DNA of 64,000 nucleotides from an uncultured Acetatifactor sp. (lineage in GTDB: Bacteria; Bacillota; Clostridia; Lachnospirales; Lachnospiraceae), in NCBI GenBank assembly GCA_910585805.1, contig CAJUFB010000003.1, positions 49,360 to 113,359 on the forward strand. The letters run 5' to 3'. The notes under the pieces are model-generated. The model did no database searches. It worked only from the letters and a program-made list of their open reading frames with translations, and had not been told where the DNA came from. The translations under genes were made by a program, and so were the position numbers. This document shows, in pieces, positions 1 to 7,821 of the stretch; position 1 is the first letter of the stretch, and every line of letters begins with the position of its first letter.

Positions 1-1
1 T

Positions 2-1348
2 GCGATGCTGTGCTTTTTCCGTGCCTGTCATTCGCGGCACAGCAGATGCTGGCTGGCGGCGGCAGGTGTCTGCGTCTGCGGTCTGGTATTGTCCTATCCA
101 TCCTGTATCCTGGCGGTTCCGGTTTATTTTCTCTGTCTGAAAAAGCTGAGGCCAGGTTCATTCCGGCGGGATTCCGGGCTCCTGTTCGCGGTCTGCGCTG
201 TTTTGGGCATAGGATATATCCTCTTTTTTCTATCCCATATGACCATACCGGAATTTCTGTACGGATTGCGGCAGATGATGACAGACAGTGCCCATTCTGA
301 TTCGCCGCTGCAGCGCCTTTCTTCTTATGGCAGGGAGCTCTGTTCGTATCTGCGGCCGCTGGGCTTTATCCTGTTTTTTGCGTTTTTCTTTTTCCTGGTG
401 TATGGCCTGGCGGCATTGAGGTGCGAGTATGGGAGATTTTTCCGGCATTTGTCTGTCTGCTGCATTCTGTGCGGCAGCTTTGTGTTTCAGATATTGCTCT
501 GGCGTGGGGAAGGATATGGGAGGTTCCATTTTCCGCTGCTGCATTTTTATCTCCTGTATGGGGCAGGCCTTCTGGCTTACAGGAAAAGGCATCGCCCGGG
601 CAGGCAGGAGCACCGCACTCTGTTCTGGTTTGGTTTAGTCTGCGGCGGCTGTGTCTGGTTTGCCGCCCTTCTTGTTACCAATACCACCATCAGCGTCACC
701 GGTCCTTATCTTATGAGCGGGCTTATACCGGCGATCGTTCTGCTTTCGGAGGAGGCGGAAGCGTATGCGGCGTCCTGCCAAAAAGGCGGTTTCCGCTACA
801 GGCTGCCGGCTCTGCTGACAGCAGTGGGCCTGCTGGGAACGACCCTGTTTGCGAAAGGGTTTCTGGTATGCGAAAACGAGGGCCGTTGTTCCGATATTTT
901 CCTGGTAAGGCAGAAAGCATTGTCCGGGCCTGCCAGAAATATTTACTGTGCCTACATGGAGGGATATGCCTATAATTCTTACGCGGAGCTGCTGGAGAGC
1001 TGCAGCAGGCCCGGTGATTCTCTCCTGTATGTAGGGCAGCACAGCCTGTATTATCTGCTGACAGACAGCAGGATAGCGGTGCATTCCACCATCAGCACCC
1101 CTGCATTCGACAGTCGGCTGACGGAATACTGGTCGCATTTTCCGGAGCACTATCCCGCACTGGTGGTGATAGATCAGAAATATTACGGCACGGAGGAAAT
1201 CGAATTCATTATGGAAGTGCTGCATCTTCAGGAGCCTGTTGCCGAAAATCACGAATTTGCCGTCTACCGGGTCGGAGCGCAGCAGGGGGATGAAGGTATG
1301 GAAGTGCCCGAAGTTCCCGAACGGACAGCCGGGAACGGCGGAGGCTGA
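2..1348 (+). CDS. Polytopic membrane protein, C-terminal part (glycosyltransferase-like)
   Basis: The reading frame is open at the left edge of the window, so the true start is probably outside it; the first Met is at position 5. About 447 residues are visible. The first two thirds are a series of hydrophobic segments rich in Leu, Phe and Cys, typical of GT39/ArnT-like polytopic enzymes or of Lachnospiraceae surface glycosylation proteins. The last ~110 residues form a soluble tail (around DSLLYVGQHSLYYLL and ALVVIDQKYYG) of the kind that follows the membrane part in such proteins. No catalytic motif is visible in the part present. Substrate unknown. It is followed by a 450-bp gap full of palindromes before argF, so it is probably the end of its own operon. 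Confidence 0.6.
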   Translation, partial: AMLCFFRACHSRHSRCWLAAAGVCVCGLVLSYPSCILAVPVYFLCLKKLRPGSFRRDSGLLFAVCAVLGIGYILFFLSHMTIPEFLYGLRQMMTDSAHSDSPLQRLSSYGRELCSYLRPLGFILFFAFFFFLVYGLAALRCEYGRFFRHLSVCCILCGSFVFQILLWRGEGYGRFHFPLLHFYLLYGAGLLAYRKRHRPGRQEHRTLFWFGLVCGGCVWFAALLVTNTTISVTGPYLMSGLIPAIVLLSEEAEAYAASCQKGGFRYRLPALLTAVGLLGTTLFAKGFLVCENEGRCSDIFLVRQKALSGPARNIYCAYMEGYAYNSYAELLESCSRPGDSLLYVGQHSLYYLLTDSRIAVHSTISTPAFDSRLTEYWSHFPEHYPALVVIDQKYYGTEEIEFIMEVLHLQEPVAENHEFAVYRVGAQQGDEGMEVPEVPERTAGNGGG

Positions 1349-1464
1349 GACTGGCAGGCGGCACTTTTTTCCCTGAACGCACGTTTTGTTCTGCCCGCTG
1401 CCGTGGGCTGCTATGTAAGTCTGGGGCTTGAAAAAAGGCGGCGTATGAAGTATATTTATAGACG

Positions 1465-1550
1465 ATAGAAAGCAAACGCTGCTTTCTATATCTGAATGCG
1501 GCGCAAAGAGATGCGCCTTTTATCGGAAGCGAGGGGATTGTTTCCGATAA
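1465..1550. repeat. Three consecutive short hairpins
   Basis: Three perfect or near-perfect inverted repeats lie back to back: ATAGAAAGC (1465-1473) with GCTTTCTAT (1481-1489), GGCGC (1500-1504) with GCGCC (1513-1517), and TTATCGGAA (1520-1528) with TTCCGATAA (1542-1550). No long T-run follows any of them, so this is not an ordinary terminator. It directly precedes a copy of the 102-bp repeat. Function unknown; it could be a structured RNA or a DNA-level element. Confidence 0.6.
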
Positions 1551-1560
1551 AGACAGAATA

Positions 1561-1662
1561 TATACTGCACACCGGTTGAATTTGCAGTACAACCCGACTG
1601 CAGACCGCCAGCCAGGTATTTTCCCGGAGGCATCACTGTAAATCCTGGCGGTCTGCAGTATA
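1561..1662 (-). repeat. 102-bp palindromic repeat A, copy 1
   Basis: Full-length copy in reverse orientation relative to the copies at 9796, 32740 and 51694. It begins TATACTGCA and ends TGCAGTATA. Inside is a 14-bp stem (CTGCAGACCGCCAG against CTGGCGGTCTGCAG) and a smaller GGTTG/CAACC hairpin. Lies between the window's first gene and argF. No coding potential is apparent; the short fixed length and terminal inverted repeats suggest a MITE-like or REP-like element. Confidence 0.85.
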
Positions 1663-1672
1663 AGAGGGTATC

Positions 1673-1712
1673 TCCAGATTACAGGAACCGTTTCGCGAAC
1701 CCTGTAATTGGA
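1673..1712. promoter_or_regulatory. Inverted repeat in the argF upstream region
   Basis: TCCA-ATTACAGG (1673-1685) is mirrored by CCTGTAAT-TGGA (1701-1712) around a TTCGCGAA-containing centre. It is 85 bp upstream of the argF start. It does not match the known arginine repressor box, and no T-run follows, so it may be an operator or an mRNA hairpin. Role not established. Confidence 0.4.
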
Positions 1713-1796
1713 GTAAAATGGCAGATCATTGCCTGTAAAGTGTTTTGAGATCGCAGGAAAAATCGATACGGAAATATGGAAAGGCGGGATAAAAGT

Positions 1797-2780
1797 ATGG
1801 ATTTAAAGGGACGGGACTTTTTAAAATTATTGGATTATACATCGGAAGAAATCGTATATCTGCTGGATCTGGCGGCGGAACTGAAGGAGAAAAAGAAGAA
1901 GGGAACCCCGGTGGATACTCTGAGGGGGAAAAACGTGGCGCTGATCTTTGAGAAGACCAGCACCCGGACCAGATGTTCTTTTGAGGTGGCGGCTCATGAC
2001 CTTGGGATGGGAACCACGTATCTGGACCCGGCAGGCTCTCAGATCGGGAAGAAAGAAAGCATTGCGGATACTGCCAGGGTTCTGGCGGGTATGTATGACG
2101 GAATTGAGTACCGTGGATACGGACAGGATATTGTGGAGGAGCTGGCAAAATATTCTAAAGTGCCTGTGTGGAACGGGCTGACCAATGAATTTCATCCCAC
2201 CCAGATGCTGGCTGACCTGCTGACGATAAGGGAACATTTCGGAATCCTGAAGGGGCTGAAACTGACTTACATGGGAGATGCCCGTTATAATATGGGGAAT
2301 TCCCTGATGGTGGCCTGTGCGAAGATGGGGATGCATTTTACTGCCTGCACGGCGGAGAAATATTTTCCGGAGGAGTCGCTGGTGAAGCAGTGCCGGGAGA
2401 TTGCCGATGTGACAGGGGGCAGCATTACCTTTACGGAAGACGTGGGCGCCGGAACGAAAGACGTGGATGTAGTCTATACCGATGTGTGGGTGTCCATGGG
2501 AGAGCCGGAGGAGGTATGGGAAGAGCGGATTCAGGAGCTTTCCCCCTATCAGGTGAACCGGGCCGTGATGGAAAATGCAGGCGGGAAAGCAATCTTCATG
2601 CACTGTCTCCCGGCTTTCCATAATCTGAATACCAGGATCGGCGCGGAGATGGGCGCGCGTTTCGGCATCAGGGAGATGGAAGTTACGGACGAAGTGTTTG
2701 AGTCGGCTCAGTCACTGGTGTTCCAGGAGGCGGAGAACCGCATGCATACCATCAAGGCCGTGATGGCGGCTACGCTGTAA
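1797..2780 (+). CDS. argF: Ornithine carbamoyltransferase
   Basis: Cytoplasmic enzyme that joins carbamoyl phosphate to ornithine to give citrulline, in arginine synthesis or, run backwards, in arginine fermentation. The carbamoyl-phosphate loop STRTR is at residues 55-59, HPTQ at 133-136, SMG in the ornithine loop, and the catalytic-site HCLP motif near the C-terminus. Length 327 residues is normal. The start at 1797 is preferred over an in-frame ATG at 1776 because GGAAAGGCGGG lies just upstream of it and the shorter protein aligns with the family N-terminus. No other arginine gene is adjacent, so anabolic argF and catabolic arcB cannot be told apart from context. Confidence 0.93.
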   Translation: MDLKGRDFLKLLDYTSEEIVYLLDLAAELKEKKKKGTPVDTLRGKNVALIFEKTSTRTRCSFEVAAHDLGMGTTYLDPAGSQIGKKESIADTARVLAGMYDGIEYRGYGQDIVEELAKYSKVPVWNGLTNEFHPTQMLADLLTIREHFGILKGLKLTYMGDARYNMGNSLMVACAKMGMHFTACTAEKYFPEESLVKQCREIADVTGGSITFTEDVGAGTKDVDVVYTDVWVSMGEPEEVWEERIQELSPYQVNRAVMENAGGKAIFMHCLPAFHNLNTRIGAEMGARFGIREMEVTDEVFESAQSLVFQEAENRMHTIKAVMAATL

Positions 2781-2831
2781 GGAAGCGGCTGAGCAGGACC
2801 GGAAAAATAAGAAGTGAAGCGGGAATGAAAT

Positions 2832-3812
2832 ATGAAATCTGAGATATTGGCGCTTCTGCGGGAACGCGGGGATCATGTGTCGGGGCAGGAGCTGTGTGAA
2901 CGTTTTAACGTATCCCGTACTGCGGTATGGAAAGCAATCGGACAGCTGAAGAAAGAGGGCTACCGCATCGAGGCGGTGCAGAACAGGGGATATCTGCTGG
3001 CAGAGGGCGATGAGATGTTCGGACAGCATGAGCTGGAGAGCCGGATGGATACGGAATGGGCGGGACATCCGGTGAAGTTTTACGACACCCTGGGCTCCAC
3101 CAATCTGCAGGCGAAGATGGACGCGGAGAACGGAGCCCGGGAGGGGACGTTGATCGTTGCGGATATGCAGACAGCCGGGAGAGGACGAAAGGGAAGGGCA
3201 TGGAGCAGCCCGGCGGGGACAAACGTATATTTTACGCTGATATTGAAGCCCGAATTTGCAGTGGAGCTGTCTTCCATGGTGACGCTGGTCATGGGTCTGG
3301 CAGTGGCAGAGGGCATCCGGAAGGTAAGCGGTGTGGATACGGGGATCAAATGGCCCAATGACATTGTGGTAAACGGGAAGAAGGTCTGCGGCATGCTGGC
3401 CGAGATGAGCGTGGAGCGGGAGTACATTCACTATATCGTAATCGGCGCAGGCATTAATGTGGGAAAACAGGATTTCCCGCCGGAGATTGCGGATATCGCC
3501 ACCACTCTCTGGAAGGAATGCGGAGAAAAGGTGTCCAGGGCAGGGCTGATTGCAGGCGTGATGAAGGCTTTCGAGGAGTGTTACGCCGTTTTTCTCCGGG
3601 AGGGAAATCTGTCCGGGCTGGTGGAAAGATACAGCGCATTGCTGGTAAATAAGGACAGGGAAGTGCGGGTTCTTGATCCCAAGGGAGAATTCCGGGGAAT
3701 CGCCAGAGGGATCAACGACACCGGGGAACTGCTGGTGGAACTGGCGGACGGTACGGTGACGGCTGTTTATGCAGGGGAGGTATCCGTGCGGGGGCTTTAC
3801 GGGTACGTGTGA
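2832..3812 (+). CDS. birA: Bifunctional biotin-[acetyl-CoA-carboxylase] ligase / biotin operon repressor
   Basis: Attaches biotin to carrier proteins via biotinyl-AMP, and the N-terminal winged helix can repress biotin genes. Residues 1-60 are a helix-turn-helix (LCERFNVSRTAVWKAI), the biotinyl-AMP loop GRGRKGR is at 117-122, KWPND at 173-177, and a small C-terminal SH3-like domain ends the protein. 326 residues, the usual length for the class with the DNA-binding domain. It follows argF by 51 bp in the same direction, so the two may be co-transcribed. No biotin operator or biotin synthesis gene is in the window. Confidence 0.93.
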   Translation: MKSEILALLRERGDHVSGQELCERFNVSRTAVWKAIGQLKKEGYRIEAVQNRGYLLAEGDEMFGQHELESRMDTEWAGHPVKFYDTLGSTNLQAKMDAENGAREGTLIVADMQTAGRGRKGRAWSSPAGTNVYFTLILKPEFAVELSSMVTLVMGLAVAEGIRKVSGVDTGIKWPNDIVVNGKKVCGMLAEMSVEREYIHYIVIGAGINVGKQDFPPEIADIATTLWKECGEKVSRAGLIAGVMKAFEECYAVFLREGNLSGLVERYSALLVNKDREVRVLDPKGEFRGIARGINDTGELLVELADGTVTAVYAGEVSVRGLYGYV

Positions 3813-3974
3813 TTCCACAGGGCAGTCCGGACTGCCGGCGCCGGCAGGGAAGCATGTGGGTTATGTTTTTTGGTCAATTCCTGATGTTGGTTTCCATGAG
3901 GGTGTGAGCGGAGCTTTCGGGGAAAACTGTGGGGAAGGCATCCGCGGCGGGCAGCCATATGGCAGGAGGTTTGA

Positions 3975-4325
3975 ATGGAAGAGAAGAAAGTGGTGCTCTG
4001 CGGAGCGAATGCCTATGAGATGAAATACTATTTTAATGAACGGTTTCAGGCAATTCCGGATTCCATCAAGGATGAGCTGCATATCATATGTGTGCTGTTT
4101 GCAGAGGAAGCAGGCGGTATCCTTACCATTGCCTTTGAGGAAGACGGAAATGTAGTACTGGAGACGAATGCGAAGGATGACGATATCTATTATGATGAAG
4201 TCAGCAGCGGCCTGATGGTGTCTGAGATCCGCAGAAACCGTCAGGAGCTGTTTGAGGCGCTGAGGCTGTATTACAAGGTGTTTATTTTAAAGGAGGATGT
4301 CTCCGGGTATCTGGACGGGACTTGA
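3975..4325 (+). CDS. Small conserved protein of unknown function (DUF6145-like)
   Basis: 116-residue acidic soluble protein with no signal peptide or membrane segment. It begins MEEKKVVLCGANAYEMKYYF and contains a run of acidic residues (NAKDDDIYYDEVSSGLM). Its position between birA and dusB is one I associate with a small Lachnospiraceae family (DUF6145), but that name is from memory and needs a profile search. GCAGGAGGTTTGA just upstream supports the start. Function unknown. Confidence 0.6.
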   Translation: MEEKKVVLCGANAYEMKYYFNERFQAIPDSIKDELHIICVLFAEEAGGILTIAFEEDGNVVLETNAKDDDIYYDEVSSGLMVSEIRRNRQELFEALRLYYKVFILKEDVSGYLDGT

Positions 4326-4483
4326 AGACGGAGTCGCCGGCAGATGTGAAAAGGCGGCAGCCTTTTTGCGGCGGTAACTTTCGGGAGCAGCCGTGAGGAA
4401 CGGATCAACGGACACAGGTTTTCAGGCCGGCGGGCTGCGTCGTCTTCGACAGGGGGGATGGGAAAGGGAATGAGGGAGATCTT

Positions 4484-5449
4484 ATGGGAAAGCTGAAGAT
4501 AGGCAGCGTGGTTTTGGATAATCAGGTGATACTGGCGCCGATGGCAGGGGTGACGGACCTGCCATTTCGTCTGTTGTGCAGGCGGGCAGGTGCCGGGCTG
4601 GTCTGTATGGAGATGGTCAGCGCCAAGGCCATTTTTTACAACAACAAAAATACGGAGGAGCTTCTGACCATTCATACGGAGGAGGGCCCGGCGTCCCTGC
4701 AGCTATTCGGTTCGGATCCGAAAATTATCGCGGAAATGGCGAAACGGATTGAAGACAGACCGTTCTCTCTGTTGGATTTCAATATGGGCTGTCCCGTGCC
4801 CAAGGTGGTGAACAACGGGGAAGGCTCTGCATTGATGAAAAATCCGTCTCTTGTAAGGGAAATCCTGTCCGCCCTGGTGAAAGCTGTGGACAAGCCCGTG
4901 ACGGTTAAGATCCGTAAGGGATTTGACGAGGCACACTGTAATGCGGTGGAAATCGCAAAGATCGCGGAGGACTGCGGTGTGGCCGCCATTGCGGTGCATG
5001 GGCGCACCAGGGAGCAATACTACAGCGGCAGCGCGGACTGGGATATCATCCGCCAGGTGAAGCAGGCGGTGAAGATTCCGGTTATCGGCAACGGGGATGT
5101 GAACAGTCCCCGGGCGGCGGAAGAAATGCTGTCCCGAACGGGCTGTGACGGGGTAATGATAGGCAGGGCCGCACAGGGGAATCCCTGGATCTTCCGGGAT
5201 ACGGCCAGGTATCTGGAGGAAGGCGCGCTGCCCGAACCACCGGACCGCCGGGAGAGAAAGCGGACGGTACTGGAGCATGCCGGGCTTTTAGTGGAATGCA
5301 AGGGAGAGTATACGGCTGTGCGTGAGATGAGAAAGCATCTGGCGTGGTATACTGCGGGGATGCCCCATTCCGCTCGGTTCCGTCAGGCCATCAATGCCAT
5401 GGAGACATTGGAGGAACTGATGGCGGGGGTGGAGGATATTTTCGGCTGA
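4484..5449 (+). CDS. dusB: tRNA dihydrouridine synthase (DusB family)
   Basis: Flavoenzyme that reduces specific uridines in tRNA to dihydrouridine. The N-terminal TIM barrel begins with APMAGVTDLPFR (residues 18-29); the catalytic cysteine is Cys103 in NMGCPVPKV; FMN-binding GNGDV and GRAAQGNPW follow; the C-terminal helical domain carries EMRKHLAWY. 321 residues, normal. The start follows GGGAGATCTT. Downstream comes an unknown gene and greA in the same direction. Confidence 0.93.
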   Translation: MGKLKIGSVVLDNQVILAPMAGVTDLPFRLLCRRAGAGLVCMEMVSAKAIFYNNKNTEELLTIHTEEGPASLQLFGSDPKIIAEMAKRIEDRPFSLLDFNMGCPVPKVVNNGEGSALMKNPSLVREILSALVKAVDKPVTVKIRKGFDEAHCNAVEIAKIAEDCGVAAIAVHGRTREQYYSGSADWDIIRQVKQAVKIPVIGNGDVNSPRAAEEMLSRTGCDGVMIGRAAQGNPWIFRDTARYLEEGALPEPPDRRERKRTVLEHAGLLVECKGEYTAVREMRKHLAWYTAGMPHSARFRQAINAMETLEELMAGVEDIFG

Positions 5450-5467
5450 GGCTGCATATATTTTTGC

Positions 5468-6619
5468 ATGGACACCATTTTATATTTTTATGCAAAAAAA
5501 GGATTGAAGGCGCCGGAGCCGGAACCTGTGGGATTGAAAAGCTATATGTTGGTGCGTGTGGCTCTGGATGTGGGGGAGGACAGCTGGTTTGGCGAAAAGC
5601 TGGGGATGCCGGATGAGGGCCGGGGCAGGACGGCTGAGACAGCCCCGGAGTCTGGGCCGGAAGCGAAGGAGGACTGTCCAGACAGGCAGAAAAGCTGTCC
5701 CGGGAGCCGGATGCGGGAAGCGCCGCCGGATGACGGGGATGGACGAGCAGACGGTCCGAAAAAACGGATACGGGGCATCTGGAAGGTATGGGGCAGATTG
5801 TGGGGATCGGAACACAGGGCGACTTTGTCCCAGGGAGAAGTGCCCGGACAGGGCAGGGGCGGAAGGCGGGGAGGACGGTTTCGGAAGGGGTGTACGGCAA
5901 GGCTTGAGGAGAGAGCGGAAGCTGCGCGGCGGGAAGCACTTCTGGCGGAAAGAGAGGAGCGTATCCGCAGGACAGAAGCGTCCATAAAAAGGCTTGCCCA
6001 GGAAGTGACGGAAATGGCGGGAGAGGGAAATCTCTGTCACTGTGTTTATGACAAATGTGTCAGGAAAGCGCTGATAAGAAATCGCGGGCATGGATTGCTT
6101 TTGCCCGTTTTATGGCAGCGTTATTTCATATGGAAGGAATTTGCGGATTATGCCGGCAGGTTCTGGGTGGAGCTGCTGATGCCGGAGGCAGTGCTGCCTC
6201 ATTTTGTGATCCTGGGCACTGCAGCCTGTATTCCGGAAATCCTTGAGAAATACGCCTGCGGAATGAAGAGCCTGCGCTGGGTCCTGGCAGAGGCTGACCG
6301 TACTCCTGAACTGGAAAATTTTGTGGATGATTTTTATACAGAGTCCGGACTTGCCATTTCGATGCAGACCGTTCCGGGGCAGGGAGATTTTAGAAGGCTG
6401 CGGCAGATATGTGTCCTGCCGTCCAATATTCTGGATTTTACCAAAGAACCTGGTATAGGCACATACGGGGCGGCAGAGGGGAGTATCTGGCTGGATATGC
6501 AGTCAGTGGAGGAGAAGCGGAGACGGATACAGGGTCGCGGTCCGGGAATTTCTTATTTTTCCATAAAAGAGAAGTGGAAATATGCACAAAGGCGCTGTAA
6601 GAGTCCCGTATTGCCTTGA
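5468..6619 (+). CDS. Uncharacterised two-part protein with Gly/Arg-rich linker
   Basis: 383 residues, only 18 bp after dusB and in the same direction. A short N-terminal part (to about residue 45) is followed by a low-complexity, charged Gly/Arg/Pro segment (about 50-145), a predicted helical stretch rich in Glu and Arg (about 145-185, EERAEAARREALLAERE) and a globular C-terminal half (about 190-375) with many Trp and aromatic residues. No signal peptide or clear membrane segment. No SD sequence is obvious at 5468; Met27 at 5546 is an alternative start. I do not recognise a named family. Confidence 0.6.
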   Translation: MDTILYFYAKKGLKAPEPEPVGLKSYMLVRVALDVGEDSWFGEKLGMPDEGRGRTAETAPESGPEAKEDCPDRQKSCPGSRMREAPPDDGDGRADGPKKRIRGIWKVWGRLWGSEHRATLSQGEVPGQGRGGRRGGRFRKGCTARLEERAEAARREALLAEREERIRRTEASIKRLAQEVTEMAGEGNLCHCVYDKCVRKALIRNRGHGLLLPVLWQRYFIWKEFADYAGRFWVELLMPEAVLPHFVILGTAACIPEILEKYACGMKSLRWVLAEADRTPELENFVDDFYTESGLAISMQTVPGQGDFRRLRQICVLPSNILDFTKEPGIGTYGAAEGSIWLDMQSVEEKRRRIQGRGPGISYFSIKEKWKYAQRRCKSPVLP

Positions 6620-6643
6620 CACTTTCCGGAAAAGTGGTATAAT
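6616..6643 (+). promoter_or_regulatory. Sigma-A promoter for greA
   Basis: TTGACA at 6616-6621 and TATAAT at 6638-6643 with a 16-bp spacer and an extended -10 (TGG before TATAAT). It overlaps the end of the preceding gene and leaves a 5' leader of about 175 nt before greA, which contains a copy of repeat B. Confidence 0.85.
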
Positions 6644-6685
6644 ACGGGAGAGTCTGTGAGACGGGGATTCTCAGGAGAAAGTAGA

Positions 6686-6771
6686 CAGGAATATGTTCAT
6701 AAATGTATAACCGGTGGGTATTCCAGTTTTTGCCGAAACAAATTGCAGCAGTTATTTTCCGACATGCCTAA
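6686..6771 (+). repeat. Repeat B (TAAGGAA inverted-end element) in the greA leader
   Basis: The left arm (AGGAATATGTTC...ATAACCGGTG, 6687-6716) is an imperfect inverted copy of the right arm (TTGCAGCAGTTATTTTCC...CATGCCTA, 6743-6770). A second right-pointing end, TAAGGAAGTATCCTGCC, abuts it at 6769-6785, so two ends meet head to head at CCTAAGG. Located between the promoter and the start codon, so it is transcribed. Confidence 0.6.
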
Positions 6772-6824
6772 GGAAGTATCCTGCCGGACAATAAAAGACA
6801 GAAAACAGGAAAGGTGTATGAAAG

Positions 6825-7307
6825 ATGCAGGAGAAGAAAAATATTCTGACCTATGAAGGACTCAGAAAATACGAGAGTGAATTGCACGAACTGAAGGTAG
6901 TGCGCCGCCAGGAGGTAGCGCAGAAGATCAAGGAAGCCAGGGAGCAGGGAGACTTGTCCGAGAATGCCGAGTATGATGCGGCCAAGGACGAGCAGCGCGA
7001 TATCGAGGCGAGGATCGAGGAGCTGGAGAAGATCCTGAAGAATGCCGAGGTAGTGGTGGAAGACGAGGTGGATCTGGACAAGATCAATATCGGCTGTGTG
7101 GTAAGGCTTCTGGATATCGAATACAGCGATGAGCTGGAGTATAAGATCGTGGGTTCCACGGAGGCCGACAGCCTGAAGGGCAAGATTTCCAACGAGAGCC
7201 CGGTGGGCAAGGCTCTGATTGGCTGCAGGGTGGGTGATAATGTGGAAGTGGAGACGGCCGCAGGCGTATTCACTTACAAAGTACTGGAGATCCAGAGAAG
7301 TAAATAA
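6825..7307 (+). CDS. greA: Transcription elongation factor GreA
   Basis: Rescues backtracked RNA polymerase by stimulating transcript cleavage. Residues 1-78 form the antiparallel coiled coil with the conserved acidic tip (DLSENAEYDAAKDEQ), residues about 85-158 the FKBP-like domain with ISNESPVGKALIG. 160 residues, normal. The start follows AGGAAAGGTG. It has its own promoter and a leader containing a repeat B copy. The lysS gene that often follows greA in Firmicutes is not present here. Confidence 0.95.
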   Translation: MQEKKNILTYEGLRKYESELHELKVVRRQEVAQKIKEAREQGDLSENAEYDAAKDEQRDIEARIEELEKILKNAEVVVEDEVDLDKINIGCVVRLLDIEYSDELEYKIVGSTEADSLKGKISNESPVGKALIGCRVGDNVEVETAAGVFTYKVLEIQRSK

Positions 7308-7821
7308 ATCCGGTGTTGTCCGGCGGCAGGATACCGGGATGGAAAGAGAACAGTGGGGTTGGCCAGGGGGCTGACCCCGCTTTGCGTATACACGGCTATC
7401 CTTGGCGAAGGCTTTGCGGTCGGGGAGATTTGGGCTGTTGTTTACGCAACAGCTCGGACAGGGCACGGAGCTGTTAACCGTTTAACGGAGCTTTTGTGAT
7501 GGGCTTGTGACTTTTCCTTGTTTTTAGCGGTATTTACTGGTATACTAAGGAAGTGTTACGAAATGTCTTCTGGGTTTTAAGCCGATTATCAGAGCAGGAT
7601 TCGGCTTTTGGCTCATTGCAGTTAAAAGCTGTTTCTGCGCAGATCTCTATTCCATGTTTACATAAAGCAGGACAGAGATGCGGACAGGAGTCTGTGCATC
7701 CTGCTGATGCAGGAAAAATTTGAATATGTAAGACAGACATGAAGTTTCAGGACCAGGGTATAATGGTTATTTAGGAGAGAATGTCAAAAAAGGGAATTTT
7801 TTTGTCCCGGATGGGAGATGC
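7308..7821. other. Gene-free spacer with hairpins and a candidate promoter
   Basis: 514 bp without a recognised gene. It holds GGGGT/ACCCC (7354-7378), CTGTTG/CAACAG near 7435-7452, a TCCTGC/GCAGGA hairpin followed by AAAAATTT near 7697-7717, a weak solo repeat B-like end (CTAAGGAAGTG near 7546), and TATAAT at 7759-7764 with an extended GGG context but no good -35 box. The last is the likely promoter for the polysaccharide gene at 7822. Confidence 0.5.

Noticed and set aside
1673..1712. Palindrome as an ArgR box
   Set aside because: The sequence does not fit the A+T-rich ARG box consensus, so the operator claim is kept open only as a generic inverted repeat.
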